Origin: Akkermansiaceae bacterium
GTDB taxonomy: Bacteria; Verrucomicrobiota; Verrucomicrobiia; Verrucomicrobiales; Akkermansiaceae
Direction: 5' to 3'
NCBI GenBank assembly: GCA_024233115.1
Contig: JACKQB010000005.1
Location: forward strand, 62,001-126,000
DNA: 64,000 nt
Of the stretch, positions 1 through 7,975 are shown in pieces. A program made the translations under genes and the position numbers. The notes under the pieces were generated by a model. The model worked only from the letters and a program-made list of their open reading frames with translations. It made no database searches and was not told the DNA's origin. Position 1 is the stretch's first letter. Every line of letters starts with the position of its first letter.

Positions 1-923
1 AGTAAGGTGGCGACGGGGTGGAATTCCACCTGCATCGCTAGGGCGAGTGCGGCGGTTACAATGGTCAGGATGGCCACCCACAGGCCCGCCGCCTTGCGGG
101 GGTCTTTTTTACGGACAAATTTGGGTGCGCCCGCCTGTACCATGCCGTAGCCGATCACCCAGGCCGCCATAAACGAGCCGACCTGGTTAAAGCTCCAGCC
201 CAGTCCCGATTTGAGGAAAACGGGCAACGCCACCACAAACCAGACATCACGTGAGGCAAACAGGAAAAACCGGGCCGCCGACAGCCAGTTGATCTCCCGA
301 CTCTTGGAAAACAACTGCGTGAACTTCACCTTCGCTTTGCTTTTCCCCATGTCTTGTTTGAGGAACAACAGAGCCGCCAGTAGCACCGCACCAAGGGCAC
401 CCGCCATCAGCCAGAGCGAATAGACAAAACCAAGCCAGGTCAGCAACAGGCCGCCTAACAAAAATCCTACTCCCTTCAGCGCATTCTTGGAGCCTGTGAG
501 GATAGCGACCCATTTGAAAAGCGCTCCCTCGCTCTCATTGACGAGCAATTTCACCGCGCTCTTCGAACTCATCTTGGTCAGGTCCTTGGCGATTCCAGAG
601 AGCGCCTGCGATGCCATCACGTAACTAACCGACAGCGCGATCGTCCACTCCGGGTTCAGCAGCGACAGCATCACCAGTGAGACCACCTGCAACGCCAGCC
701 CCGCGTAGAGGGTGAATTTCAAGCCGACTCTCGAGCCAATCCAGCCGCCTAACAAGTTGGTGAGGACGCCGCAGAATTCATAAAGCAGGAAAAGGAATGC
801 CAGGGTGACCGGGGAGAAGCCCAGCGCATGGAAGTGCAGCAGCACCAGCATGCGCAATGCCCCGTCGGTGAGCGTAAACCCCCAGTAGGAGGCGGTGACA
901 ATGGCGTAGTTTTTGATGTTCAT
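1..923 (-). CDS. arsJ: ArsJ organoarsenical efflux MFS transporter (3' end off the window)
   Basis: The frame is open from the ATG at 923 to the left edge of the window, about 307 residues, so the C-terminus is missing. The protein is hydrophobic with several membrane segments. It begins MNIKNYAIVTASYWGFTLTD and continues with the ALRMLVLLHFHALG stretch that I recognise as typical of ArsJ. Known ArsJ proteins export 1-arseno-3-phosphoglycerate, made when GAPDH uses arsenate in place of phosphate; the product falls apart outside the cell to arsenate. The gene lies 35 bp downstream of a GAPDH of the ArsJ-linked type, itself overlapping an arsR, so the three form one operon. The family is assigned from sequence memory and context; the operon makes an unrelated MFS carrier unlikely. 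Confidence 0.88.
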   Translation of the reverse strand, partial: MNIKNYAIVTASYWGFTLTDGALRMLVLLHFHALGFSPVTLAFLFLLYEFCGVLTNLLGGWIGSRVGLKFTLYAGLALQVVSLVMLSLLNPEWTIALSVSYVMASQALSGIAKDLTKMSSKSAVKLLVNESEGALFKWVAILTGSKNALKGVGFLLGGLLLTWLGFVYSLWLMAGALGAVLLAALLFLKQDMGKSKAKVKFTQLFSKSREINWLSAARFFLFASRDVWFVVALPVFLKSGLGWSFNQVGSFMAAWVIGYGMVQAGAPKFVRKKDPRKAAGLWVAILTIVTAALALAMQVEFHPVATL

Positions 924-958
924 TGGAACTGGAATAAGTCATATAGGACTTATAAGAC

Positions 959-1954
959 CTATAGCGAGTGAGCCACCTTGGCGGCCAGCTCCATCATGCG
1001 GTTGGCGTAACCCCATTCGTTGTCATACCACACTAACAGCTTAACCTGGGTGCCGTTGGTCACCATGGTGCTCGGGGCGTCGACGATGCCGGAGCGCGGG
1101 TCGTTGGTGTAGTCCGCCGACACCAGCGGTTTTTCCTCGTAGCCGAGAATTCCCTTCAATTCCCCCTCTGCCGCTTGCTTCAGCAGGCCGTTGACCTCCT
1201 CGACGGTGGTGCTTTTTTCCAACTCGAACACACAATCCGTTAGAGATGCGTTGAGCAGCGGCACCCGCACGGCAACACCATCCAGTTTGCCCTTCAGCTC
1301 GGGGTAGATCATGGTGATGGCGGTGGCGGAGCCGGTGGTGGTGGGGATCAGGGAGTTGATGCAGGAGCGGGCGCGGCGCAGATCCTTGTGCGGGGCATCG
1401 ACGATGGTCTGGGTATTGGTGAGGTCGTGCATGGTGGTGATCATGCCGTGTTTGATACCGAGCTTTTCATGCATCACCTTGACCACCGGCGCGAGGCAGT
1501 TGGTGGTGCAGGACGCCGCCGTCAGCAGGTGGTGGACTTCCGGGTCGTAGAAGTCATCGTTACAGCCCATCACGACGTTCAGAGCGTCCTTTTTAACGGG
1601 TGCGGCGACAATGACCTTCTTCACCCCTGCATCAAAGTAAGGCTGGAGCAGTTCCGGGGTGCGGAAGGCGCCGGTGGAGTCGATGACGATGTCCACATCG
1701 GTGAGATCCATCCCGGCGGGTGATGCGGCATCTGAAAACTCGACCCGTTTCCCATCGATGGACAGGCTGTTATCGTCGTGGCTGATGCTGCGGTCCCAGC
1801 GACCGTGCACGGTGTCGTACTCCAGCAAATGGGCGGCCGTTGCCGGGCCTCCACGGAGTTCATTGATTTTGGTGATGGTGTAGCCTGGGTGATCCCAGCC
1901 GGCGCGGAAGCCGAGTCGGCCCATGCGGCCGAATCCGTTAATGGCGATGTTCAT
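959..1954 (-). CDS. gapdh: ArsJ-associated glyceraldehyde-3-phosphate dehydrogenase
   Basis: A full-length GAPDH of 331 residues. The N-terminal NAD-binding motif INGFGRMGR is at residues 5-13, the catalytic cysteine in ASCTTNC is C149, and the catalytic histidine is in TMHDLTNTQ near H176. Housekeeping GAPDHs usually have a VHSYT-type sequence there, so this is the arsenate-operon type. It is expected to form 1-arseno-3-phosphoglycerate from glyceraldehyde-3-phosphate and arsenate, which the neighbouring ArsJ exports. Its ATG at 1954 overlaps the arsR stop by 4 bp (ATGA), which indicates translational coupling. It is probably not the only GAPDH of the cell; whether it also serves glycolysis cannot be judged from this window. 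Confidence 0.9.
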   Translation of the reverse strand: MNIAINGFGRMGRLGFRAGWDHPGYTITKINELRGGPATAAHLLEYDTVHGRWDRSISHDDNSLSIDGKRVEFSDAASPAGMDLTDVDIVIDSTGAFRTPELLQPYFDAGVKKVIVAAPVKKDALNVVMGCNDDFYDPEVHHLLTAASCTTNCLAPVVKVMHEKLGIKHGMITTMHDLTNTQTIVDAPHKDLRRARSCINSLIPTTTGSATAITMIYPELKGKLDGVAVRVPLLNASLTDCVFELEKSTTVEEVNGLLKQAAEGELKGILGYEEKPLVSADYTNDPRSGIVDAPSTMVTNGTQVKLLVWYDNEWGYANRMMELAAKVAHSL

Positions 1955-2295
1955 AATAAGTTGGTGGGTAATTCGTTGCGGGAGCCCGACGGGATATTGC
2001 AGAGCTCGGGGCGACCCTGGCAGCAGTCATCCATAAGGAAATCCATCAATTGTTTCATTCCCGTCACGTTGAGCCGGTAAAAAATGGACCGACCGTTGCG
2101 TTCCGACGTGATCAAGCCAGCGTGGCTGAGTTCCTTGAGATGAAAGGAGAGCGTGGGTTTGGGGATATCCAGTTCCAGGGAGATCTCACCGGCACAGAGG
2201 CCTTCATCCCCCGCTTTAACCAGTCGTCTGAATACCTCAAGCCGTGACGACTGGGCAAGCGCTGCCAACGCGGTGGTCGCTTCGTTAAGTTCCAT
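1951..2295 (-). CDS. arsR: ArsR-family arsenic-responsive repressor
   Basis: A 114-residue winged-helix repressor. The frame is open further upstream to 2331, but homology to ArsR begins at MELNEATTALAALAQ, so I place the start at the ATG at 2295. The recognition region is ISLELDIPKPTLSFHLKEL followed by the wing ERNGRSIFYRLN. Near the C-terminus is a CC-x6-C cluster (CCQGRPELC; C91, C92 and C99 from this start), a plausible As(III)-binding triad similar in kind to C-terminal cysteine sites known in some ArsR proteins. It is first in the arsR-gapdh-arsJ operon and probably represses it. No Shine-Dalgarno sequence precedes the start, and a candidate promoter lies so close that the mRNA may be nearly leaderless. 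Confidence 0.88.
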   Translation of the reverse strand: MELNEATTALAALAQSSRLEVFRRLVKAGDEGLCAGEISLELDIPKPTLSFHLKELSHAGLITSERNGRSIFYRLNVTGMKQLMDFLMDDCCQGRPELCNIPSGSRNELPTNLL

Positions 2296-2304
2296 GGTTA
2301 TGGA

Positions 2305-2331
2305 AATATAGAAAACGATCCAGGTCGTCAA
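2305..2331 (-). promoter_or_regulatory. Candidate sigma-70 promoter of arsR operon
   Basis: On the minus strand a TTGACG box (2331-2326) is followed after 15 nt by TATATT (2310-2305). The spacing is shorter than the usual 17 nt. A transcript starting about 7 nt further on would begin within a few bases of the arsR ATG at 2295. An ArsR operator would be expected to overlap this region, but I see no convincing inverted repeat. Confidence 0.4.
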
Positions 2332-2600
2332 GACAAAGTTCAGTGCCTATTTCATGCATGATGTGGAGGCAAGCCTCAGCACGCCACAGCCACAATGGGA
2401 CCTTTAACCCATCAGCCCTGCGCGGACGGCGGAACTTGGCGGGATGCGCGTGGTAGATTGAGTGGTATATTGAGAGCACCAGACAAATGCGGGCTGATGC
2501 TCTTGCAAAGTGACGTGGCGGGCTTTACAAATGGATCAGCAACAGGCAGACCTTGTTGTTAGATGATGGTCTGTCCATTGTCCCAACCCTGATAAACACG

Positions 2601-4082
2601 ATGAAACGCACCCACATTCTCTCCCTCGTCCTCGCAGTCCTCGCCCCCCTGTCGTTGGCAGGGGAAAAACCCAACATCCTGCTCATCGTTGCGGACGACA
2701 TGGGCTACGGCGACCTGTCGTGCTACGGCTCGAAACAAATCAAGACACCGAACCTGGACAAGCTGGCGGAAAACGGCATCCGCTGCACCGACGGCTACGT
2801 GACGAACTGCGTCTGCGCTCCATCGCGCGCCGGGCTGCTCACCGGTCGCTACGGCTCGCGTTTCGGCTTTGAGCACAACCTGGGTCAACCCGACTACCTC
2901 AAGCCTGAATTCGCGGGCATCCCGCTCGACGAGCCACTCGTCAGCGACCGGATGAAGGCGCTCGGCTACCGCACCGGAATGATCGGGAAATGGCATCTCG
3001 GCGAGAGTGTGGAAGGGCATCATCCGAACGCGCGCGGCTTCGAATTCTTTTTTGGCATGCTGGGCGGCCACCACGATTACTGGCCGACGCCGGACAAGAA
3101 CCAACTCCTTTTCAACCGCGACAAGGTCACGGAAATCCGCACCCCCTATCTGACGGACTGGTTCACCCTGGAGGCGATCGACTTCATCAACAACCGCGGC
3201 AAGGCGGCCACCCGGAAAACCGATGCGCCGTGGTTCCTCTACCTCTCCTACAACACCCCGCACGCGCCGATGCAGGCGAAGAAGGAGGACTTGGAAAAAT
3301 ACGCCCACATTCACAACAAAACCCGCCGCATCTACTGCGCGATGCAGGACTGCATGGACCGGAACATCGGCAAGGTTATCGATACCCTGAAGACGAACAA
3401 GCAGCTGGAGAACACCCTCATCGTGTTCATCTCGGACAACGGAGGCTCGGTGGAGGTCAGCCACGCGGTCAATGCCCCGCTGACCGGAACCAAGGGCACC
3501 TACTACGAGGGCGGCATTCGCGTCCCCACCATCTTCCACTGGCCGGCGAAACTGAAACCCGGAGTTTACCAACAGCCGCTGATCTCGCTCGACTTTATGG
3601 CGACATTCGTGGCCGCCGCCGGAGGCACGCCACCGGCGCCGGGCAAGCGCATTCCCCGCTCCCCCCAAAAAGGCCGGGCCAACAAGGCGACCACCATCTA
3701 CGACAGCGTTGACCTCACCCCTTTTCTGACCGGAGAAAAAACGGACGCGCCCCACGCGTTCCTCGCATGGCGGACGGCACTGCGCCAGTCCGCCATCCGC
3801 ATGGGCGACTGGAAACTGCTGCAGGCGGCATGCATGCCGACCGCACTCTACAACCTGGCCGAGGACATCGGTGAGACCAAAAACGTCGCGGCCGAGCACC
3901 CCGACATCGTCCGCAGGCTCCTCGACAAACAAATGCAGTGGGAAGCCAGCTTCGAGCGTGTTCCCATGTTCATGTCGGCCCCCATGTGGGGCGCATACAA
4001 CGCCGGGCTCTACAAGAAAACATACTCACTCACCCAGCCGGAGCCCGACAGCAAGGAAAACATCTGGTCGCTGAAACGATGA
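2601..4082 (+). CDS. Secreted arylsulfatase (formylglycine type)
   Basis: A 493-residue sulfatase of the alkaline-phosphatase superfamily. The start at 2601 gives a clean signal peptide (MKRTHILSLVLAVLAPLSLA); the frame is open upstream to 2553 but that extension would spoil it. The metal-binding motif ADDMGYGD is at residues 31-38. The active-site signature CAPSRAGLLTGR starts at C72, which would be converted to formylglycine by a maturase not found in this window. GKWHLG and the ISDNGG metal-binding segment are also present. The likely substrate is a sulfated polysaccharide or oligosaccharide in the periplasm; the exact specificity cannot be read. The stop overlaps the next start by 4 bp, so it is co-translated with the GH5-like hydrolase. 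Confidence 0.92.
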   Translation: MKRTHILSLVLAVLAPLSLAGEKPNILLIVADDMGYGDLSCYGSKQIKTPNLDKLAENGIRCTDGYVTNCVCAPSRAGLLTGRYGSRFGFEHNLGQPDYLKPEFAGIPLDEPLVSDRMKALGYRTGMIGKWHLGESVEGHHPNARGFEFFFGMLGGHHDYWPTPDKNQLLFNRDKVTEIRTPYLTDWFTLEAIDFINNRGKAATRKTDAPWFLYLSYNTPHAPMQAKKEDLEKYAHIHNKTRRIYCAMQDCMDRNIGKVIDTLKTNKQLENTLIVFISDNGGSVEVSHAVNAPLTGTKGTYYEGGIRVPTIFHWPAKLKPGVYQQPLISLDFMATFVAAAGGTPPAPGKRIPRSPQKGRANKATTIYDSVDLTPFLTGEKTDAPHAFLAWRTALRQSAIRMGDWKLLQAACMPTALYNLAEDIGETKNVAAEHPDIVRRLLDKQMQWEASFERVPMFMSAPMWGAYNAGLYKKTYSLTQPEPDSKENIWSLKR

Positions 4083-5251
4083 GCCGCAGCACCCTCACCG
4101 CGCTTGCCCTCGTCCTCCTGCTGTTTCCGGCCCGCGGCAAATCAGCGGAAGTGGAGCAAGTCCCCGGACGCTGGCCCGCCCAAAAAGCCCGCGCCTGGTA
4201 CGACGCCCAGCCGTGGCTGGTCGGCTGCAATTACATCCCCGCGACCGCCATCAACCAGTTGGAGATGTGGCAGGCCGACACCTTTGACATGGAAACCATG
4301 ACCAGGGAGCTGGGCTGGGCGAAGGACCTCGGTTTCAACACCCTGCGGGTTTACCTGCACGACCTCGTCTGGAAACAGGATGCCGCCGGTCTCTATCAAC
4401 GCATCGACCGGTTTCTAACACTCTGCGACAACAACGGCATCAAGGTGCTGTTCGTTTTTTTCGACGACTGCCACCGCCCCGACCCCGTCGCCGGCGTCCA
4501 GCCTCCCTGTGTGAAAAGTTTTCACAACTCCGGCTGGGCGAAGTCTCCGGCGAGGGAGTTGCTGATGCGTTATCACGACGGCAAGGCCAGCGCGGAGGAG
4601 AAGGCCTACCTGAAGGGCTATGTCCAGGAAACCATGCGCCGGTTCAAGGACGACAAGCGTGTGCTGCTCTGGGAGCTCTACAACGAACCCGGTCGCTCGG
4701 CTGGAAAGAGATCGGTCCCGCTGCTGATGGACGCGTGGAGGTGGGCGCGTGAAGTGAACCCCAGCCAGCCGCTCTGCTCCACCGCGGAAGGCTCCAAGGG
4801 CAAGGTCTTTATCGATATCGCGCGGGCGAACTCCGATGTCATTTCGTTCCACTGTTACCAGGACAAAGACCTCCCCGCCCTGGTCGCGCACTACGCGAAA
4901 CGGGCACGCCCCGCCCTCTGCACGGAGTACATGGCGCGGCCCACCAGCACGTTCCAGGTCGCCATGCCGATCCTGAAAAAAAACCGCGTCGCCGCCATCA
5001 ACTGGGGTTTTGTCTCGGGGAAAACCGGCACCGTCTGGCCGTGGAGTGCCAACAAAGGCAAGGATGTCAACGCCCTGCGGAAACAAAAAGACCAGGTCGT
5101 CCAACCCGGCGAAGCCTACCCCGAACCGAAGCTCTGGTTCCATGACATCTACCGCATCGACGGCACCCCCTACTCGAAGGAGGAAATCGATTTCATCAGG
5201 CGCATGACCTCGTCTAACAAGAATAAACCGGAGCGTGTCAAGACCCGGTAA
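4079..5251 (+). CDS. Secreted GH5-like glycoside hydrolase
   Basis: A 390-residue (beta/alpha)8-barrel hydrolase. The start is the ATG at 4079 overlapping the sulfatase stop; a longer reading from 3938 lies inside the sulfatase gene and is rejected. Residues 1-22 form a signal peptide. Hallmarks of the clan GH-A/GH5-like cellulase fold are visible: LGFNTLRVYLHDLVW early in the barrel, WELYNEPG with the acid/base candidate E203, and CTEYMA with the nucleophile candidate E283. The coupling to a sulfatase suggests the two act in order on one sulfated glycan: desulfation, then hydrolysis. Which polysaccharide is not visible. The residues after about 330 carry an extra segment rich in Lys and Asp. 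Confidence 0.83.
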   Translation: MSRSTLTALALVLLLFPARGKSAEVEQVPGRWPAQKARAWYDAQPWLVGCNYIPATAINQLEMWQADTFDMETMTRELGWAKDLGFNTLRVYLHDLVWKQDAAGLYQRIDRFLTLCDNNGIKVLFVFFDDCHRPDPVAGVQPPCVKSFHNSGWAKSPARELLMRYHDGKASAEEKAYLKGYVQETMRRFKDDKRVLLWELYNEPGRSAGKRSVPLLMDAWRWAREVNPSQPLCSTAEGSKGKVFIDIARANSDVISFHCYQDKDLPALVAHYAKRARPALCTEYMARPTSTFQVAMPILKKNRVAAINWGFVSGKTGTVWPWSANKGKDVNALRKQKDQVVQPGEAYPEPKLWFHDIYRIDGTPYSKEEIDFIRRMTSSNKNKPERVKTR

Positions 5252-5289
5252 TCATGCAAGATGTGTTAGGTCTGGACCCTGGGCGTTCT

Positions 5290-5374
5290 CCCGTAGCGAA
5301 GGGTATGCAGCCTTCGTTTGATTCAAGGTAATCAACGCGCTAACCAACGAAGGGTGCAAACCCTTCGCTACGGG
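5290..5374. repeat. Paired-hairpin inverted repeat (REP/MITE-like)
   Basis: Arms at 5290-5318 and 5345-5374 are imperfect reverse complements over about 28 bp, starting CCCGTAGCGAAGGGT. Each arm also folds on itself (CGAAGGG pairing with CCTTCG), so the element can form two small hairpins or one long one. It sits between the convergent GH5-like and sulfatase genes and may act as a bidirectional terminator or be a mobile palindromic unit. Confidence 0.75.
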
Positions 5375-5398
5375 AAATACCGAGACCGTTGGCGCCAT

Positions 5399-6727
5399 TC
5401 ACCACTTGGCTTTGACGTTGTTGGCCCGCCATTGCTTGAGCTGCTTTTGCAGTTGCGCGACCACCTCGGGGAGTTCTGCGGAGAGGTCGTGTTTTTCCCC
5501 GACGTCCTTGGAGAGGTCGTAGAGCTCGGGTTTGCCTGTGCGTTGCACGATGAGCTTGAACTTGCCCTGGGCGACGGCCTGCGGACCGTTGGCGGGGAAC
5601 TCCCAGAACAGCGCAGGGTGCGTCGGGGTCTTGGTTTTACCGCTGAGCACGGGCAGCATGTTTTGGCTGTCGAGTGGGTGCGTGGTTTCCGGAGTGACCC
5701 CGGCCAGCGCGCAGGCGGTGGCAAACACGTCTAACGAAGTGACCGGCACATCACAGCTGCCGCCGGCGGGGATGACGCCTGGATAGACAGCAAAAAAAGG
5801 CACGCGGATGCCGCCCTCGTAAACGGTGCCCTTGCTCGCGCGCAAGGGGGTGTTGTCGAAGTAGGGGTATTTCGCACCGCCGTTGTCGGAGAAGAAAAGG
5901 AGGAAAGTGTCCTTGTCCATGCCGGTTTCCTTGAGGGCGGCGCGCACTTTGCCGATGGCGGCGTCCATGGAAGCGATCTGGGCGGCGTAAACGCGGCGTT
6001 TTTTGTCTTTGATTGACTCCGGCATCTGTTCGACCAGCTTTTTCGGTGCCTGGGCCGGGGTGTGCGGCGCGTTGAAGGCGAGGTAGAGGAACAGCGGCTG
6101 GCCGGAGCGCTTGGTCTTGGTCTCGCGGATGATGCGCACGGCGTCATCGCCAAAGGCATCGGTTAGATAGCCGGGGACCTTCTCGCCGACCGGACCATTG
6201 CGCTCGATGCGCGCTTTGTAGGAGTTGTCACTGGTGGCACGGACTTTCGGGTTGTTGATAAAGTAGTCGTGGCCACCGTTGATCATACCGAAGAACTCGT
6301 TGAACCCGCGCTCGTAGGGTCGGCACTTGTCCTGCAGGCCGAGGTGCCATTTTCCAACCATCGCCGTGTGGTAGCCCGCCTTTTTCAGCACCTGGGGCAG
6401 CAGTGTTTCGTCCAGTGGCGTGTGGGCATGAGGCAGCGCCGCCTGTTTGACGATGTTGTTGTGGTGTCCGAAACGCTGCTGGTAGCGACCGGTCAGCAAT
6501 CCGGCGCGCGAGGGGCTGCACACCGGCGCGGTGACGTAGCCGCGGGTGCAATGAACCCCGTCCTTCACCATCGCATCCAGGTGCGGGGTCGGGATTTGTT
6601 TGGAGCCTTGGAAGCCGGCGTCGGCATAACCCTGGTCGTCTGAAACAATGACGATGATGTGGGGTTGTTTTGCCAGAAGCGGGGAAACACAGGAAAGCAG
6701 GGCAAGCAGCAGGACACGCAGTTTCAT
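5399..6727 (-). CDS. Secreted sulfatase (formylglycine type)
   Basis: A 442-residue sulfatase. I choose the ATG at 6727, which starts a signal peptide (MKLRVLLLALLSCVSPLLA); an upstream ATG at 6763 would add 12 residues without a hydrophobic start. VSDDQGYAD binds the metal, and CSPSRAGLLTGR carries the formylglycine cysteine C70. GKWHLGL and FFSDNGG are also present. The protein ends soon after the catalytic fold, with no added domain. It lies 38 bp downstream of a GntR/LacI-type regulator on the same strand and is probably co-transcribed with it. The substrate is unknown, probably a sulfated algal or animal glycan. Confidence 0.92.
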   Translation of the reverse strand: MKLRVLLLALLSCVSPLLAKQPHIIVIVSDDQGYADAGFQGSKQIPTPHLDAMVKDGVHCTRGYVTAPVCSPSRAGLLTGRYQQRFGHHNNIVKQAALPHAHTPLDETLLPQVLKKAGYHTAMVGKWHLGLQDKCRPYERGFNEFFGMINGGHDYFINNPKVRATSDNSYKARIERNGPVGEKVPGYLTDAFGDDAVRIIRETKTKRSGQPLFLYLAFNAPHTPAQAPKKLVEQMPESIKDKKRRVYAAQIASMDAAIGKVRAALKETGMDKDTFLLFFSDNGGAKYPYFDNTPLRASKGTVYEGGIRVPFFAVYPGVIPAGGSCDVPVTSLDVFATACALAGVTPETTHPLDSQNMLPVLSGKTKTPTHPALFWEFPANGPQAVAQGKFKLIVQRTGKPELYDLSKDVGEKHDLSAELPEVVAQLQKQLKQWRANNVKAKW

Positions 6728-6765
6728 GGCGGCAAAAAAGCACAGCTGCCACCCGTGTGGCAATG

Positions 6766-7857
6766 TTATTGTTCGCCATCCTCCACCGACGAAGGCCGCG
6801 CGACGCTGCCGCCGTCAATGCGGTCCAGTGGGAGGTAATGCACGCCGCAGGCTTGGTAGCCGTTGCTCATCCAGCGTTCGAAGTGATCGAGCACGGTGTT
6901 GTTAGGGAAGCAGGCCATCGTAGGCATGGGCCGAAACCATTCAGACAGTGGGTTGTAGGTAACCAGGATGACTGACAGGTGCGTGGGGATTTGAATACCC
7001 GCGCGCGAGCAAAAACTATACAGAGACACCAGGTGGCGATCATCAAAGACAATGATGGCGCTGGGCTCCAGTGTGGACATCGATTGGTGCCAGAAACGCG
7101 TCCACGCCTCAGGGGTGTCGCCGGTGACCAGGGGACAATAAGGCGCTAATTGCTTTTCCGTAAATTGACCCTCGAAGCCCTGATGGAGCCCCTTCATGAT
7201 GAATGGAAGGACAATCTCCTCACGCCACGGAATGAGGATTTTCCGATGTCCAAGACCGGCGAGATAACGTGTGAGTCGAGCGATTTCCACCTCGGTGCTA
7301 TAGGGGAAATAGCTGGTTGGGGTGTCGCTGCATAGAGTCCCGCTAATCTGGAAAACGGGGAGCATCTGATGTGCCGCTTTCGCCCACTGGATCGGAGGAC
7401 TCAGTAGAAACAAGGCGTCGGCGGCATCGCGATGAATCATCTCCTTGAGATAACTGGCGGGATGTTTGTAATAATCGAAATCCACCCCCTTGCGGAGCGG
7501 GTGCCCGGCGGCTCCTTGCCAGGCGGTCTCAATCGAGTGCAGCAGGGAGTCGTCCTCGTGGGTTGGTGGCGACGAGGTGTTGTAGAGGATGAGCAGGTTT
7601 TTGCCCCGAATCGTGGTTGTGGCGGGTTTCCAGGACGGCTTGATTTGCCATGGCTTACCATGCCCCCCGCTGGTCAATACGCCCTGTTTGGCGAGGATGG
7701 AAATGGCGGCGGCGCAGGTCTTTTCGCTGACCTGGTAGCGCTTGGCAAGCACCCGCCTCCCCGGCAGCCGCCCTGACCAGGCACCGGCCAGGATTTCCTG
7801 GTGCATGCGCTCCGCAACCTGCACCGGCAGGTAGTTTCGGTTGATGTGATGGCTCAT
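6766..7857 (-). CDS. GntR-type regulator with LacI-like sugar-sensing domain
   Basis: A 363-residue regulator. The N-terminal 70 residues form a GntR winged helix: LPVQVAERMHQEILAGAW, then LPGRRVLAKRYQVSEKT as the helix-turn-helix. Residues from about 85 to the end resemble a LacI/periplasmic-binding fold, with GHRKILIPW and AIIVFDDRHLVSLYSFC as characteristic strands. This GntR plus LacI-like architecture is common in Verrucomicrobiota and resembles AraR. The start at 7857 (MSHHINRNY) is preferred over 7887. It sits between two divergent sulfatases and most likely responds to a released sugar. An inverted repeat at 7868-7886, just upstream, could be its operator. Confidence 0.8.
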   Translation of the reverse strand: MSHHINRNYLPVQVAERMHQEILAGAWSGRLPGRRVLAKRYQVSEKTCAAAISILAKQGVLTSGGHGKPWQIKPSWKPATTTIRGKNLLILYNTSSPPTHEDDSLLHSIETAWQGAAGHPLRKGVDFDYYKHPASYLKEMIHRDAADALFLLSPPIQWAKAAHQMLPVFQISGTLCSDTPTSYFPYSTEVEIARLTRYLAGLGHRKILIPWREEIVLPFIMKGLHQGFEGQFTEKQLAPYCPLVTGDTPEAWTRFWHQSMSTLEPSAIIVFDDRHLVSLYSFCSRAGIQIPTHLSVILVTYNPLSEWFRPMPTMACFPNNTVLDHFERWMSNGYQACGVHYLPLDRIDGGSVARPSSVEDGEQ

Positions 7858-7867
7858 TGACTCCAGG

Positions 7868-7886
7868 CGGTATAGCGAGGATACCA
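7868..7886 (+). promoter_or_regulatory. Candidate operator in the divergent regulator/sulfatase promoter
   Basis: The inverted repeat GGTAT-7 nt-ATACC is followed by ACTAAAAC. The same 19-bp pattern with the same TAAAA flank occurs upstream of both PEP-CTERM genes (12970-12988, 13983-14001). It lies 10 bp upstream of the regulator start and 89 bp upstream of the large sulfatase start. Confidence 0.5.
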
Positions 7887-7975
7887 CTAAAACCCAAGGG
7901 GAAAGTTTTGCCGAGTGCCGCGGGAGAGGCTACTTAGGCGTGTAGTCATGTTTTTCAAAATCAATTCATTATCTC

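Noticed and set aside
2559..3932. Minus-strand frame over the first sulfatase
   Set aside because: Antisense of a sulfatase with all motifs intact; no independent evidence.
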